DNA from: Solibacteraceae bacterium
Lineage (GTDB): Bacteria; Acidobacteriota; Terriglobia; Bryobacterales; Bryobacteraceae
Length of the DNA stretch: 37,407 nt
Assembly (NCBI GenBank): GCA_021324015.1
Contig: JAJPJX010000175.1
Location: forward strand, 1-37,407
Direction: 5' to 3'
In this document: positions 23,213-31,223 of the stretch, in pieces
Layout: each line of letters opens with the position of its first letter
Numbering within the stretch: the stretch's first letter is position 1
Translations under genes and position numbers: made by a program
Notes under the pieces: generated by a model
What the model was told of the DNA's origin: nothing
Seen by the model: only the letters and a program-made list of their open reading frames with translations
The model's database searches: none

Positions 23213-23925
23213 CCATCGACCTGAACTGCGATATGGGGGAACTCGCGGACCCTTCCATCGAGGAAGCCATCATGCCGCACATCACCTCGGCCAACGTCGC
23301 CTGCGGGGCCCACGCCGGCGACCCCGATATGATGCGGCGCACCGTCGAACTGGCGCGCCGGTACGGCGTCGGCATCGGAGCGCATCCCGGCTATCCCGAT
23401 CGCGCCAATTTCGGCCGCCTGGAGCTTCCCATGACCGCGGACGAAATCGCTCAAACGGTCTGCGGCCAGATCCAGGTCCTGGCCGCCATTGCCCCGGAGT
23501 TGTCCTATGTCAAGCCGCACGGCGCCCTCTACAACGTAGCGGCCAGGAATCCCGCGGTGGCCGAAGGCATCGCCCGCGGCGTGCGCCGTTGGGGCCGCGA
23601 TGTCGTGCTGGTGGGTCTCGCCGGATCGCAGATGCTGGATCTCTGGCGCGCGTTGGGCTTTCGCGTGGCCGCCGAGGCCTTCGCCGACCGGCGCTATGAA
23701 CCGGACGGCTCCCTGCGCGCCCGCAAATTCCCGGATGCGCTGATCCTCGACCCCGCCGCGGCCGTCGAGCAGGCCCTGCGCCTCTCCTCCCACGCCCAAA
23801 CCATCTGCATCCACAGCGATACGCCCGGCGCCGTCCGCATCGTCCAGGCCGTGGCCGCCGGCTTCCGCGCCGCCGGCGTCACGCTGAAACCGCTTGCCGC
23901 CGCACCTGCGCCGCCAGCCTCCTGA
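23209..23925 (+). CDS. pxpA: 5-oxoprolinase subunit PxpA (LamB/YcsF family)
   Basis: A 238-residue protein of the LamB/YcsF family, the third component of the ATP-dependent 5-oxoprolinase. The start MTIDLNCDMGE, then ITSANVACGAHAGDPDMMRRTV, GIGAHPGYPDRANFGR, SYVKPHGALYN, EAFADRRYEPDGSLRARK and ICIHSDTPGA are diagnostic. ATG 23209 overlaps the transporter stop by 4 bp. The last 47 bp lie antisense to the end of the ribulokinase gene. The order transporter-pxpA after pxpC is sensible for one operon; pxpB alone is displaced. Confidence 0.95.
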   Translation: MTIDLNCDMGELADPSIEEAIMPHITSANVACGAHAGDPDMMRRTVELARRYGVGIGAHPGYPDRANFGRLELPMTADEIAQTVCGQIQVLAAIAPELSYVKPHGALYNVAARNPAVAEGIARGVRRWGRDVVLVGLAGSQMLDLWRALGFRVAAEAFADRRYEPDGSLRARKFPDALILDPAAAVEQALRLSSHAQTICIHSDTPGAVRIVQAVAAGFRAAGVTLKPLAAAPAPPAS

Positions 23926-25468
23926 GCGCCGGGAGCACGTCCCCCAACGCCGCGGGCGCCGCGTCCGCCTTCCCCAGGGCGAAATACAGCTTCCGGTACA
24001 GCCCGAACAAGTGCTCGTAGACCGCGTTCGCCGCCGCATCCGGTTCCACCGTGCGGTACCGCGGGCACAGGGCCTGCTGCGCCTCGTCGATCGAGGTGAA
24101 CGCCCCCGCGGCCATAAACGCGAAGATCGCCGAACCCAGGCTGGTGGGGTCGTCCTGCGGCACCAGCACCGGCTTTCCGAGCGCGTTGGCGTACACCCGG
24201 TTGAGCGTCTCGTTGCGCTGCGGGATGCCCCCTCCGTTGATCACCCGCCGGATCGCCACGCCGTGCTCCGCCATGCGCTCCAGGATCACCCGCGTGTGAA
24301 ACGCGGTGCCTTCGATCGCGGCGAACAGCTCGTCCTGCGCCGTGTGCGTCAGGTTCCACCCCAGCGTCACGCCGCCCAGTTCCGGATTCACCAGCACCGT
24401 GCGGTCGCCGTTGTCCCAGGTGAGCCGCAACAGCCCGGTCTGGCCGGCGCGGTATTGCTCCAGGCCCTGGGAAAGCGCCGCCACCGTCGCGCCCGCCCGG
24501 CGCGCCACCGCGTCGAAAATGTCCCCCGTGGCCGAAAGCCCCGCCTCGATCCCGAAATACCGCGGATGGACCGAGCCCTCCACCACGCCGCACACACCCG
24601 GGATCAGGTCCACCTGCCGGGCGATGGCCATGGTGCACGTCGAAGTGCCTACCACGTTCACCACGTCGCCTTCCCGCACGCCCGCGCCGATGGCGTCCCA
24701 GTGCGCGTCGAAGGCGCCCACCGGCACCGGAATCCCGGCCTTCAACCCCAGCCGCTCGGCCCACTCCGCGGCGAGCCGCCCGGCCATCTGCTCCGAGGTG
24801 GCGTAGCGCCCGTCCAGCTTGGCCCGCACCCCGCGGAACAGCGGGTCCACCTGGACCAGAAAATCCTCCGGCGGCAGCCCGCCCAGCGCCGCGTTCCACA
24901 TCCACTTGTGTCCCATGGCGCAGATGCTCCGCGGAACCTGGTGCGGGTCGCGGATGCCGCACAGCGTGGCGGCCACCATGTCGCAGTGCTCGAGCGCCGT
25001 GGCCATCCGCTCGCGCTTGGCCGGGTTGTGCCGCAGCCAGTGCAGCAGCTTCGAAAAGCCCCACTCCGAGGAGTACACCCCGCCGCACCAGGCCAGCGCC
25101 TCCAGCCCTGCCCGCCGGCCCACTTCGGTGATTTCCGCCGCCTCGGCCTTGGCCCGGTGGTCGCACCACAGGTAGTAATCGTCCAGCGGCTCCAGGTTCG
25201 CGTCCACCGGAATCACGCTGGACCCGGTCGTATCCAGCGCGATGGCCGCAATCTCTTCTCCTTTCACCCCCGCCGCCGACACCGCCCGCCGCGTGGCCGA
25301 TTCGAGCGCCGCCATGTGGTCCCGGTGGCTCTGGGTGGCATGGTCCGGATCCTCCTTCTTGCGCAGCAGCGGGTACTCTGCCGTTGCCGAGCCCAGCCGC
25401 CCCCGCGCGCTGTCGAAAATCGAAACCCGGACGCTCAACGTGCCGAAATCCACGCCCGCGACAATCAT
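23879..25468 (-). CDS. araB: Ribulokinase (FGGY family)
   Basis: A 529-residue FGGY carbohydrate kinase, close in size to ribulokinase (about 550). VAGVDFGTLSVRVSIFD is the N-terminal phosphate loop. YLWCDHRAKAEAAEI, CGGVYSSEWGFSKLLHWL, PVGAFDAHWDAIGAGV, NVVGTSTCTMAI and GGGIPQRNETLNRVYAN match AraB. It would phosphorylate L-ribulose to L-ribulose 5-phosphate in the cytoplasm. It lies 4 bp after the isomerase-like gene in a minus-strand operon with the symporter. The divergent araD supplies the next step. Its 3' end overlaps pxpA by 47 bp. Confidence 0.93.
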   Translation of the reverse strand: MIVAGVDFGTLSVRVSIFDSARGRLGSATAEYPLLRKKEDPDHATQSHRDHMAALESATRRAVSAAGVKGEEIAAIALDTTGSSVIPVDANLEPLDDYYLWCDHRAKAEAAEITEVGRRAGLEALAWCGGVYSSEWGFSKLLHWLRHNPAKRERMATALEHCDMVAATLCGIRDPHQVPRSICAMGHKWMWNAALGGLPPEDFLVQVDPLFRGVRAKLDGRYATSEQMAGRLAAEWAERLGLKAGIPVPVGAFDAHWDAIGAGVREGDVVNVVGTSTCTMAIARQVDLIPGVCGVVEGSVHPRYFGIEAGLSATGDIFDAVARRAGATVAALSQGLEQYRAGQTGLLRLTWDNGDRTVLVNPELGGVTLGWNLTHTAQDELFAAIEGTAFHTRVILERMAEHGVAIRRVINGGGIPQRNETLNRVYANALGKPVLVPQDDPTSLGSAIFAFMAAGAFTSIDEAQQALCPRYRTVEPDAAANAVYEHLFGLYRKLYFALGKADAAPAALGDVLPALRRLAAQVRRQAVSA

Positions 25469-25472
25469 GCCG

Positions 25473-26894
25473 TTAATTGCCTTCCTCGTTGTGCCAATAC
25501 ACGTCCCATCCCAAATACCGCGACCCGGCCTCGTAAATCATCCCCGCCACGCTCGAAAGATTCGCGGCCACGTGGTGCTCGAAACCGTTCCGACAGATAT
25601 ACCGCAGCAGTTCCTGCATGCGCGGAATCTCCACCACTCCGTATCCGCCGAAGGTCTCCAGGGGATCGTTCGTGAACCGGCCCTGGCCCACATAGCCGCG
25701 GATTTTTCCCCCGCGGTCGTCGGTCGAGATCCGCGCGAAGGTCATCGGCTCGGCCTTCACGCGTCCCACGCAGGTGCCGAACGTGTTGGCTTTGCCCACC
25801 GTCCCGGCGATGATCGCCTGGAAATCCATGCGCACATCCGCGAAGAAGTGTTTGGGCAGGTTGCTGCAATGGAAGCACACCGCCTTGTCGGGGTCTTCGC
25901 CGTAATTGTTGTTCCAATCCAGCAGCGCGCTGGGCGTGCCGGAAGCAAGCTGTAGCGCGTACATCCCCACCACCCCGCAGATATCCACCTCGCAGGCGCT
26001 GGGCAGCAGGTTGTTGCTCATCATGCTCATCACCGTGCAGGGCACCACGCCGAAGTATTCCTCGATAGCCGTCCAGCACTGCACCGCGCTCATCGCCACG
26101 CCGGTGTCTTTCATCCAGCCTTCCACCACGGCGGCCAGTTTGGCCATCTTGAGCAGCGCCTCCTCGCTGATGCCCGCGGTGGAAACATAGGCGCGGATGT
26201 CCGCCAGCTTCCGCTGCGCCCCCTCGTCGCCGTCCGGCATGCGCTGGATGCGCCCCAGGATCTCCGAGAGATCCACGGTCTCCACGGAGATACCGTGCGC
26301 CTCCAGCAGCTTCTCGCTATAGCGCACCGTGTTGAAGGCCGCCGGCCGCGCGCCGATTGACCCGATGCGCACCCGCCGCAGGCCGTTCGCCACCCGGCAG
26401 ACGCCCGCGAACCACGCCAGGTCTCTGCGGAACTCCGCCGAATCCGGGCTTTCCGTGTGCCGCGTGGTCAGCGAATACGGAATCCCGTACTGCGCCAGGT
26501 TGTTGCACGCCGACATCTTGCCGCAGAAGCTGTCCCGCCGGAACTGGATCGACATGCGGGACGGCGCGTCCGGCGTGGCCTGCACCAGCACCGGCACACG
26601 CAACTCCGCCAGGCGCAGCGTATCCGCCACGGCCCTCTCATCTCCGAAATTGGGCAGCGAGACGATCACCCCGTCGATCCGCTCCCGGTTCGCCCGGAAC
26701 AGCGCCGCGCACCGCCCGGCTTCCTCGCGGGTTTCCACCGCGCCGCACTTCGAGTCCTCCGGCCCCAGCACCACCGCGTCCATGCCGGCGTCTTTCACCG
26801 CCCGGATCATGTCCTCCCGGCCCTCTCGCGCCAGATGGTCGGGGAAAAAACCGCGGTTGCCGATGATCAGCCCCATGGTCATTTGCTTGCCCAT
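25473..26894 (-). CDS. L-fucose/L-arabinose isomerase family protein
   Basis: A 473-residue protein resembling the fucose isomerase-like group (COG2407). MGLIIGNRGFFPDHLAREGREDMI matches the N-terminal domain. Typical core elements are QCWTAIEEYFGVVPCTVMSMMS, LPSACEVDICG, ALLDWNNNYGEDPDKAVCFHCSNLP and the C-terminal GFEHHVAANLSSVAG. It is not a classical AraA. It lies 9 bp after the symporter gene and 4 bp before the ribulokinase gene, so it most probably converts an aldopentose, L-arabinose by context, to L-ribulose. An in-frame ATG at 26882 is an alternative start. D-arabinose or L-fucose as substrate cannot be excluded, but no fuculose kinase is present. Confidence 0.85.
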   Translation of the reverse strand: MGKQMTMGLIIGNRGFFPDHLAREGREDMIRAVKDAGMDAVVLGPEDSKCGAVETREEAGRCAALFRANRERIDGVIVSLPNFGDERAVADTLRLAELRVPVLVQATPDAPSRMSIQFRRDSFCGKMSACNNLAQYGIPYSLTTRHTESPDSAEFRRDLAWFAGVCRVANGLRRVRIGSIGARPAAFNTVRYSEKLLEAHGISVETVDLSEILGRIQRMPDGDEGAQRKLADIRAYVSTAGISEEALLKMAKLAAVVEGWMKDTGVAMSAVQCWTAIEEYFGVVPCTVMSMMSNNLLPSACEVDICGVVGMYALQLASGTPSALLDWNNNYGEDPDKAVCFHCSNLPKHFFADVRMDFQAIIAGTVGKANTFGTCVGRVKAEPMTFARISTDDRGGKIRGYVGQGRFTNDPLETFGGYGVVEIPRMQELLRYICRNGFEHHVAANLSSVAGMIYEAGSRYLGWDVYWHNEEGN

Positions 26895-26903
26895 ATGCCG
26901 CCT

Positions 26904-28613
26904 CTACCAGAACAGGAAATTCAAAACCCCGAACACCACCGCTACCGCGCACGCCCAGAAAACCGGCCGCTGGTAGAGCCGCAGGTGCGATTCCGAAGGC
27001 ACTGCCGTGAGCCCGTATACCAGGCCCTCCAGCTCCGCCTCCGGCTTGGGCCGCGTGGCCAGGCTCACCCCCACGGTCACGCCTACGCAGATCAGCCAGG
27101 ACCACAGGCCGCGGTACATGTTCTCCGCCATGTCCCGCGCGTGGCTGGAAAGGGCGATATACGCCAGCGCGCCGGGGTTCACCTTCACCCAGGCCCACAT
27201 GCCGATCGAGGACAGCGTGCCCGCCAGCAGCCCCCAGAACCCGCCGGCCGGCGTGGCGCGCTTCCAGAGCATGCCCAGCAGCACCGTGCCGAACAGCGGC
27301 GCGATGAAGAAGCTGAACAGCGCCTGCACGTAGTCCATGATGCTCATAAACTGCATCACCAGGTAGGCCGTGCCGATGCTCACCAGCACGCCCAGGATGG
27401 TGCACCACCGCCCCACCGAGACGTAGTGCGCGTCCGAGGCGCGCTTCTTGAAGAAGGCGCCGTAAATGTCGTAGGTCCAGACCGTGGCGAAGGCGCTCAC
27501 ATTGCCCGCCATCCCCGACATGAACCCCGCGATCAGCGCCGTGATCCCCAGCCCCAGCAGCCCCGGCCCGCAGTAGCGCGCCAGCATCAGCGGCAGCACC
27601 TCGTTGTAGCTGTGCCCGCCGGAGGCCACCGCCTGCCCCTCGCCGGTGAGCTTCATGGGCAGCAGCGCCAGCCCCAGCAGCCCCGGCAGGATCACGATGA
27701 AGGGCACCATCATTTTGAAGGCCGCGCCGATAATGGGCGCCAGCTTCGCCGAGCGCAGGTCGCGCGCCGCCAGCACCCGCTGCACCACCAGGAAGTCCGT
27801 GGTCCAGTAGCCGAACGAGATCACCCACCCCAGCCCGAACACGATGCCCGTCCAGTGAATGCCCATGGGGTTGTCCGTGAAGGCCCCCATGGTGCGCCAC
27901 AGGTGCGTGTAGTCCTGCCCCGGGAAATTGCGCGCGATGCGCGCCGCCATGCCGCTCCATCCGCCCGCCTCGATCAGCCCCAGGATGGGGATCAGCAGCG
28001 AGCCCAGCCAGATCAGGGCGAATTGCAGCACCTCGTTGAAGATCGCCGAAAGCAGTCCCCCCAGAAACACGTACACCGCCACGGTCAGCGACGAGACCCA
28101 GATGCTGAAGTGAATGTCCCAGCCCAGCACCACCTTCATCACCAGGGCCATGGAATACATGTTGATACCGCTCATCAGCACGGTCATCAGCCCGAAGGAG
28201 ACGGCCGCCAGTCCGCGCGCCTCCTCGCCGTAGCGCAGTTGCAGGTAGCCGGGCACGGAGTGGGTCTTCGAGATGTAATAGAAGGGCATCATCACCACGC
28301 CCAGGAACAGCATGGCCGGAATGGCCCCCACCCAATACCAGTGAGTGGCCAGGATGCCGTACTGGTAGGCCGCCGCCGCCCATCCCATCAATTCCAGCGA
28401 GCCCAGGTTGGCCGCCAGAAAGCTCAGGCCTGCCACCCACGCGGTCATCTCGCGGCCGGCCAGGAAAAACTCCTCGCCGGTGCGCGTGTGCCGCTTCAGG
28501 TAGAAGCCAATGGCCAGCACGAAGCCGAAATAGATGCTGATGACGGCCAGGTCCACGGGGCTGAGCGACAGCAGGCGGGCAGGCGGGGCGGCGGGCGTCA
28601 TGCGACCACCCAT
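26904..28613 (-). CDS. Sodium:solute symporter (SSS family), sugar type
   Basis: A 569-residue membrane protein with about fourteen hydrophobic segments, of SGLT-like size. The N-terminus LSPVDLAVISIYFGFVLAIGFYLKRHTRTGEEFFLAGREM is typical of the family's first helix and loop. VAGLSFLAANLGSLELMGWAAAAYQYG and FGYWTTDFLVVQRVLAARD follow, and the end is VVFGVLNFLFW. It probably imports the pentose used by the rest of the operon with sodium. ATG 28613 is used; ATG 28601 is possible and would shorten the tail by four residues. It is the first gene of the minus-strand operon and is divergent from araD. Confidence 0.9.
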   Translation of the reverse strand: MGGRMTPAAPPARLLSLSPVDLAVISIYFGFVLAIGFYLKRHTRTGEEFFLAGREMTAWVAGLSFLAANLGSLELMGWAAAAYQYGILATHWYWVGAIPAMLFLGVVMMPFYYISKTHSVPGYLQLRYGEEARGLAAVSFGLMTVLMSGINMYSMALVMKVVLGWDIHFSIWVSSLTVAVYVFLGGLLSAIFNEVLQFALIWLGSLLIPILGLIEAGGWSGMAARIARNFPGQDYTHLWRTMGAFTDNPMGIHWTGIVFGLGWVISFGYWTTDFLVVQRVLAARDLRSAKLAPIIGAAFKMMVPFIVILPGLLGLALLPMKLTGEGQAVASGGHSYNEVLPLMLARYCGPGLLGLGITALIAGFMSGMAGNVSAFATVWTYDIYGAFFKKRASDAHYVSVGRWCTILGVLVSIGTAYLVMQFMSIMDYVQALFSFFIAPLFGTVLLGMLWKRATPAGGFWGLLAGTLSSIGMWAWVKVNPGALAYIALSSHARDMAENMYRGLWSWLICVGVTVGVSLATRPKPEAELEGLVYGLTAVPSESHLRLYQRPVFWACAVAVVFGVLNFLFW

Positions 28614-28630
28614 TGTACTGGAATGATCCG

Positions 28631-28638
28631 AATATAAT
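28631..28638. promoter_or_regulatory. Overlapping divergent -10 boxes of the arabinose locus
   Basis: TATAAT at 28633-28638 reads toward araD, and TATATT (28636-28631) reads toward the symporter operon. Only 44 bp separate the two start codons, so polymerase should bind in one direction at a time. No clear -35 boxes are seen, suggesting an activator. No AraC- or GntR-type regulator gene lies beside the locus. Confidence 0.5.
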
Positions 28639-28657
28639 GGAGGGTCAGGTCCGGAAC

Positions 28658-29362
28658 ATGTTGGAAAGGCTGCGCGCGGAGGTCCTGGAGGCTAACCTCG
28701 AACTGGTCCGCCAGGGCCTGGTGCTGTACACCTTCGGGAACGCCAGCGGCATTTGCCGCGAAGACGGTCTGGTGGCCATCAAGCCCAGCGGCGTGCCGTA
28801 TGACGCCATGCGGCCGGAAGATCTGGTGATTACCGATCTGGACGGGCGGGTGGTGGAAGGCGCCCTGCGCCCCTCCTCCGACCTGGCCACCCACCTAGTG
28901 CTCTACCGCGCCTTCCCTTCCCTCGGCGGGGTGGTGCACACGCACTCCCGCTACGCCACGGCCTGGGCGCAGGCCGGCCGCGAAATCCCCTGTTTCGGCA
29001 CCACCCACGCCGATTATTTCCGCGGGCCGGTGCCGCTGGCCGGGCCCCTGCCGGCCGGCGACATTGAAACCGGCTACGAAACCAACACCGGCCGCGCCAT
29101 TGTGCGCCGGTTTTCCGGCCTCGATCCGGAGGAATTCCCCGCCGTCCTGGTAGACGGCCACGGACCATTCTGCTGGGGGGCTTCCGCCGCCGAAGCCGCA
29201 CACATTGCCGTCGTCCTGGAGCACATCGCGCACATGGCGTACTGCACTGTGACCCTCAACCAGGGCCTCGCGCCGTTGCCTGCCGTGCTGCAAGACAAGC
29301 ATTTCCTGCGCAAGCACGGAACCGGCGCTTATTACGGACAGAAAAAGGAGTCCATCGTATGA
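28658..29362 (+). CDS. araD: L-ribulose-5-phosphate 4-epimerase
   Basis: A 234-residue class II aldolase-fold epimerase that turns L-ribulose 5-phosphate into D-xylulose 5-phosphate; E. coli AraD has 231 residues. The match is close throughout: MLERLRAEVLEANLEL, YTFGNASGICRE, IKPSGVPYDAM, VHTHSRYATAWAQAGR (zinc His pair), GTTHADYFRGPVPL, DGHGPFCWG (third zinc His) and LRKHGTGAYYGQK. ATG 28658 aligns with the E. coli start; an upstream ATG at 28637 lies within the TATAAT box and is rejected. It is divergent from the symporter operon and overlaps the STAS gene by 4 bp (ATGA). Confidence 0.95.
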   Translation: MLERLRAEVLEANLELVRQGLVLYTFGNASGICREDGLVAIKPSGVPYDAMRPEDLVITDLDGRVVEGALRPSSDLATHLVLYRAFPSLGGVVHTHSRYATAWAQAGREIPCFGTTHADYFRGPVPLAGPLPAGDIETGYETNTGRAIVRRFSGLDPEEFPAVLVDGHGPFCWGASAAEAAHIAVVLEHIAHMAYCTVTLNQGLAPLPAVLQDKHFLRKHGTGAYYGQKKESIV

Positions 29363-29718
29363 GTTGCAAAGCGGTAGTGCGGGAAGCCGGCGGCATCGCC
29401 GTCGTAGACCTGAGCGGGCGCATCACCCTCGGCGAGGGTTCCGGCGTCGTGCGGGCCGCCATCAAGGATTTAATCGCCGGCGGCCAGAAGAAAATGCTCC
29501 TGAATTTGGGCGATGTGAGCTATATCGACAGCGCCGGCCTCGGGGAATTGGTGGGCGCCTACGCCACCGTCAGCCATGCCGGAGGGAAAATAAAGCTATT
29601 AAACGTACAAAAGAGAGTGAACGATTTGTTGCAGGTAACGAAGTTATACTCTATCTTTGAATTTTTCACGGATGAAACCGCCGCGCTGGCGAGCTTCGGG
29701 AGCGCTGCCGAAGCCTGA
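29359..29718 (+). CDS. STAS domain anti-sigma factor antagonist (SpoIIAA/RsbV-like)
   Basis: A 119-residue single STAS domain. VVDLSGRITLGEGSGVVRAAI and LNLGDVSYIDSAGLGELVGAY match SpoIIAA/RsbV, with S58 the expected phosphorylation site. In such partner-switch systems the unphosphorylated antagonist frees a sigma factor by binding an anti-sigma kinase. No RsbW-like kinase gene lies in this window. The ATG overlaps the araD stop by 4 bp, which couples a signalling protein to a sugar enzyme. It is followed by a GAAAGCC/GGCTTTC hairpin. Confidence 0.9.
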   Translation: MSCKAVVREAGGIAVVDLSGRITLGEGSGVVRAAIKDLIAGGQKKMLLNLGDVSYIDSAGLGELVGAYATVSHAGGKIKLLNVQKRVNDLLQVTKLYSIFEFFTDETAALASFGSAAEA

Positions 29719-29730
29719 CCCTACCATTCG

Positions 29731-29748
29731 GAAAGCCGAGCGGCTTTC
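29731..29748 (+). terminator. Hairpin after the STAS gene
   Basis: A GAAAGCC/GGCTTTC stem of 7 bp with a 4-nt loop begins 12 bp after the stop. No real T-run follows (CATCCG), so termination may be partial and the next gene could be read through. Confidence 0.4.
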
Positions 29749-29786
29749 ATCCGTGTCGGCGCCCTGGGTGAGGACGTGTTTAAGGG

Positions 29787-30437
29787 ATGAAGCCGCTCAG
29801 TTTTCTGATTGCCGATGACCATGAACTGGTTCGGCGGGGTCTCCGCACGCTGCTCGAAACCCAGCCCAACTGGATCGTGGCGGGCGAGGCTTCCGATGGC
29901 CGGGAAGCCGTCGAGCAAGCCCTCCGGCTCAAACCCGACCTGGTGATTATGGATATCACCATGCCGGAGTTAAATGGCCTGGACGCAACCCGCCAGATCC
30001 TGAAATCCCTGCCCCAGACCCAGGTCCTCATCCTCACCATGCACGAGTCCGAGCACGTTGTCCGGGAGGTGCTGGCCTCGGGTGCGCGCGGCTATGTCCT
30101 GAAATCGGACGCCGGACGGGACCTGATCGCCGCCGCCGAGGCCCTCTCCCAACGCCGCACCTTCTTCACCAATAAAGTCTCGGATATGGTGCTGGACGGC
30201 TACCTGAATCGCAAACTGGTCGACGAAGCCCCAACCGGCAAGCGCCTTACGGTGCGCGAGCGGGAAGTCGTTCAACTCGTGGCCGAAGGCAAAAGCAGCA
30301 AACAGATCAGCCACGTGCTCAACATCAGCATCAAAACGGTCGAGGCGCACCGCAGCAACATCATGAAAAAACTGGGCTTAGGCTCAGTCGGCGACCTCGT
30401 GCGCTACGCTATCCGCAACAACATCATCGAATCGTAA
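29787..30437 (+). CDS. NarL/FixJ-type response regulator
   Basis: A 216-residue two-domain regulator. The receiver carries ADDH (residues 9-12), phospho-acceptor D56 in LVIMDITMPELNG, T84 in LILTMHES and K106 in GYVLKSDAG, so it is complete. After a linker, residues 150-212 form a LuxR-type helix-turn-helix (LTVREREVVQLVAEGKSSKQISHVLNISIKTVEAHRSNIMKKLGL). AAGGG precedes the ATG. No histidine kinase is nearby. It lies between the STAS gene and the HTH-only LuxR gene, with which it shares DNA-binding type but not a receiver. Confidence 0.93.
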   Translation: MKPLSFLIADDHELVRRGLRTLLETQPNWIVAGEASDGREAVEQALRLKPDLVIMDITMPELNGLDATRQILKSLPQTQVLILTMHESEHVVREVLASGARGYVLKSDAGRDLIAAAEALSQRRTFFTNKVSDMVLDGYLNRKLVDEAPTGKRLTVREREVVQLVAEGKSSKQISHVLNISIKTVEAHRSNIMKKLGLGSVGDLVRYAIRNNIIES

Positions 30438-30467
30438 GCCCCTGCCCCCCAGCGGCGTGTAGCCATT

Positions 30468-30609
30468 CTAAGGTTAATCCCTTAGGTTTCCCTACGAGAA
30501 AGAACACTTAACTTTCGAGAATTCCCATAATTGTGACAAATTGTCGCTTGGCGGAGACTGATATCAGGGCAGGCGAGAAATGATAAAAAGTCCGCAGCCC
30601 GGAGGATTC
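30468..30609. promoter_or_regulatory. Palindrome-rich region upstream of the HTH-only gene
   Basis: Three short inverted repeats lie here: CTAAGG/CCTTAG with a 6-nt loop (30468-30485), GACAA-A-TTGTC (30535-30545) and CTGATATCAG (30558-30567). The region is much more A/T-rich than its surroundings. A good ribosome site, CGGAGGA, lies at 30600-30606. The palindromes may bind the LuxR-type proteins encoded on either side. Confidence 0.4.
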
Positions 30610-30613
30610 TTAC

Positions 30614-31081
30614 ATGCCAGTCACTGTCGAAACGTGCCGCAAAACGGAACGGAATAACGGGGCGAACACGGTTCGTTTATCCCCCAGGGAACAACAGCTT
30701 GCCCGGTTGGTCACCGAGGGGCAGCAGAACAAGGAAATCGCCTATCAGTTGGGTATCACGGAGGGAACCGTAAAGGTTTACATGTCGCACCTGTTCGCCA
30801 AACTCGGGGTCTCCAATCGCGCGGAACTCTCGGCTTGGGCGACCCGCAACGGCGATTTGCTGTTCGATAACCCGCAGCGCGTCCAGGTCAGCCCGCAGTG
30901 GTTTGTCCCCGACCCGGAATTGGGTGGACCCGCCCGGGACCACCTGCCCGTCCGTTCCCGCCCGCTCAGCGCCGACGAGTTCAGCCGTCTTGCCAGTCAG
31001 TTGATGTCCATTCCCGACCACAACCGCCACCGCTTCGCCGTGCTCATGTGGACCGAAGAAGGCGTCCGGCCCGTGCTGTAA
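30614..31081 (+). CDS. LuxR-type HTH protein without a receiver domain
   Basis: A 155-residue protein with a LuxR/GerE helix-turn-helix at residues 20-80 (LSPREQQLARLVTEGQQNKEIAYQLGITEGTVKVYMSHLFAKLGV). The N-terminal 20 residues are short and polar, so no sensory or receiver domain is present. The C-terminal 75 residues contain a Pro-rich linker and a helix-strand segment (DEFSRLASQLMSIPDHNRHRFAVLMWTEEG) that I do not recognise. It probably binds DNA as a dimer. Regulation by its own level or by a partner through the C-terminal part is possible. GGAGGA lies 7 nt before ATG 30614. Confidence 0.85.
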   Translation: MPVTVETCRKTERNNGANTVRLSPREQQLARLVTEGQQNKEIAYQLGITEGTVKVYMSHLFAKLGVSNRAELSAWATRNGDLLFDNPQRVQVSPQWFVPDPELGGPARDHLPVRSRPLSADEFSRLASQLMSIPDHNRHRFAVLMWTEEGVRPVL

Positions 31082-31114
31082 TATTCCGCACTGGAGCCGA
31101 TAAGAATTTCCGAT

Positions 31115-31143
31115 TTGACGATATTTGGCTTTTGCTTTAGGAT
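31115..31143 (+). promoter_or_regulatory. Sigma-70 type promoter of the degenerate receiver gene
   Basis: TTGACG at 31115-31120 and TAGGAT at 31138-31143 are separated by exactly 17 bp. The transcript would start near 31150 and carry a leader of about 74 nt containing a GGGC/GCCC stem and the strong ribosome site AGGAGG at 31212-31217. It is the best-looking promoter in the window. Confidence 0.65.
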
Positions 31144-31223
31144 TACAAAAGAAGCTAAGTGGGCAGTTGTTCGCCCTTGCTTTATCTCCAAGCCGAGAGA
31201 AGTCTGCCTCTAGGAGGGAACAG

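Noticed and set aside
23894-28637. Very long plus-strand frames (593 and 726 residues) opposite ribulokinase and the symporter
   Set aside because: Both mirror conserved minus-strand genes and translate to His/Arg/Gln/Pro-rich sequence without domains.
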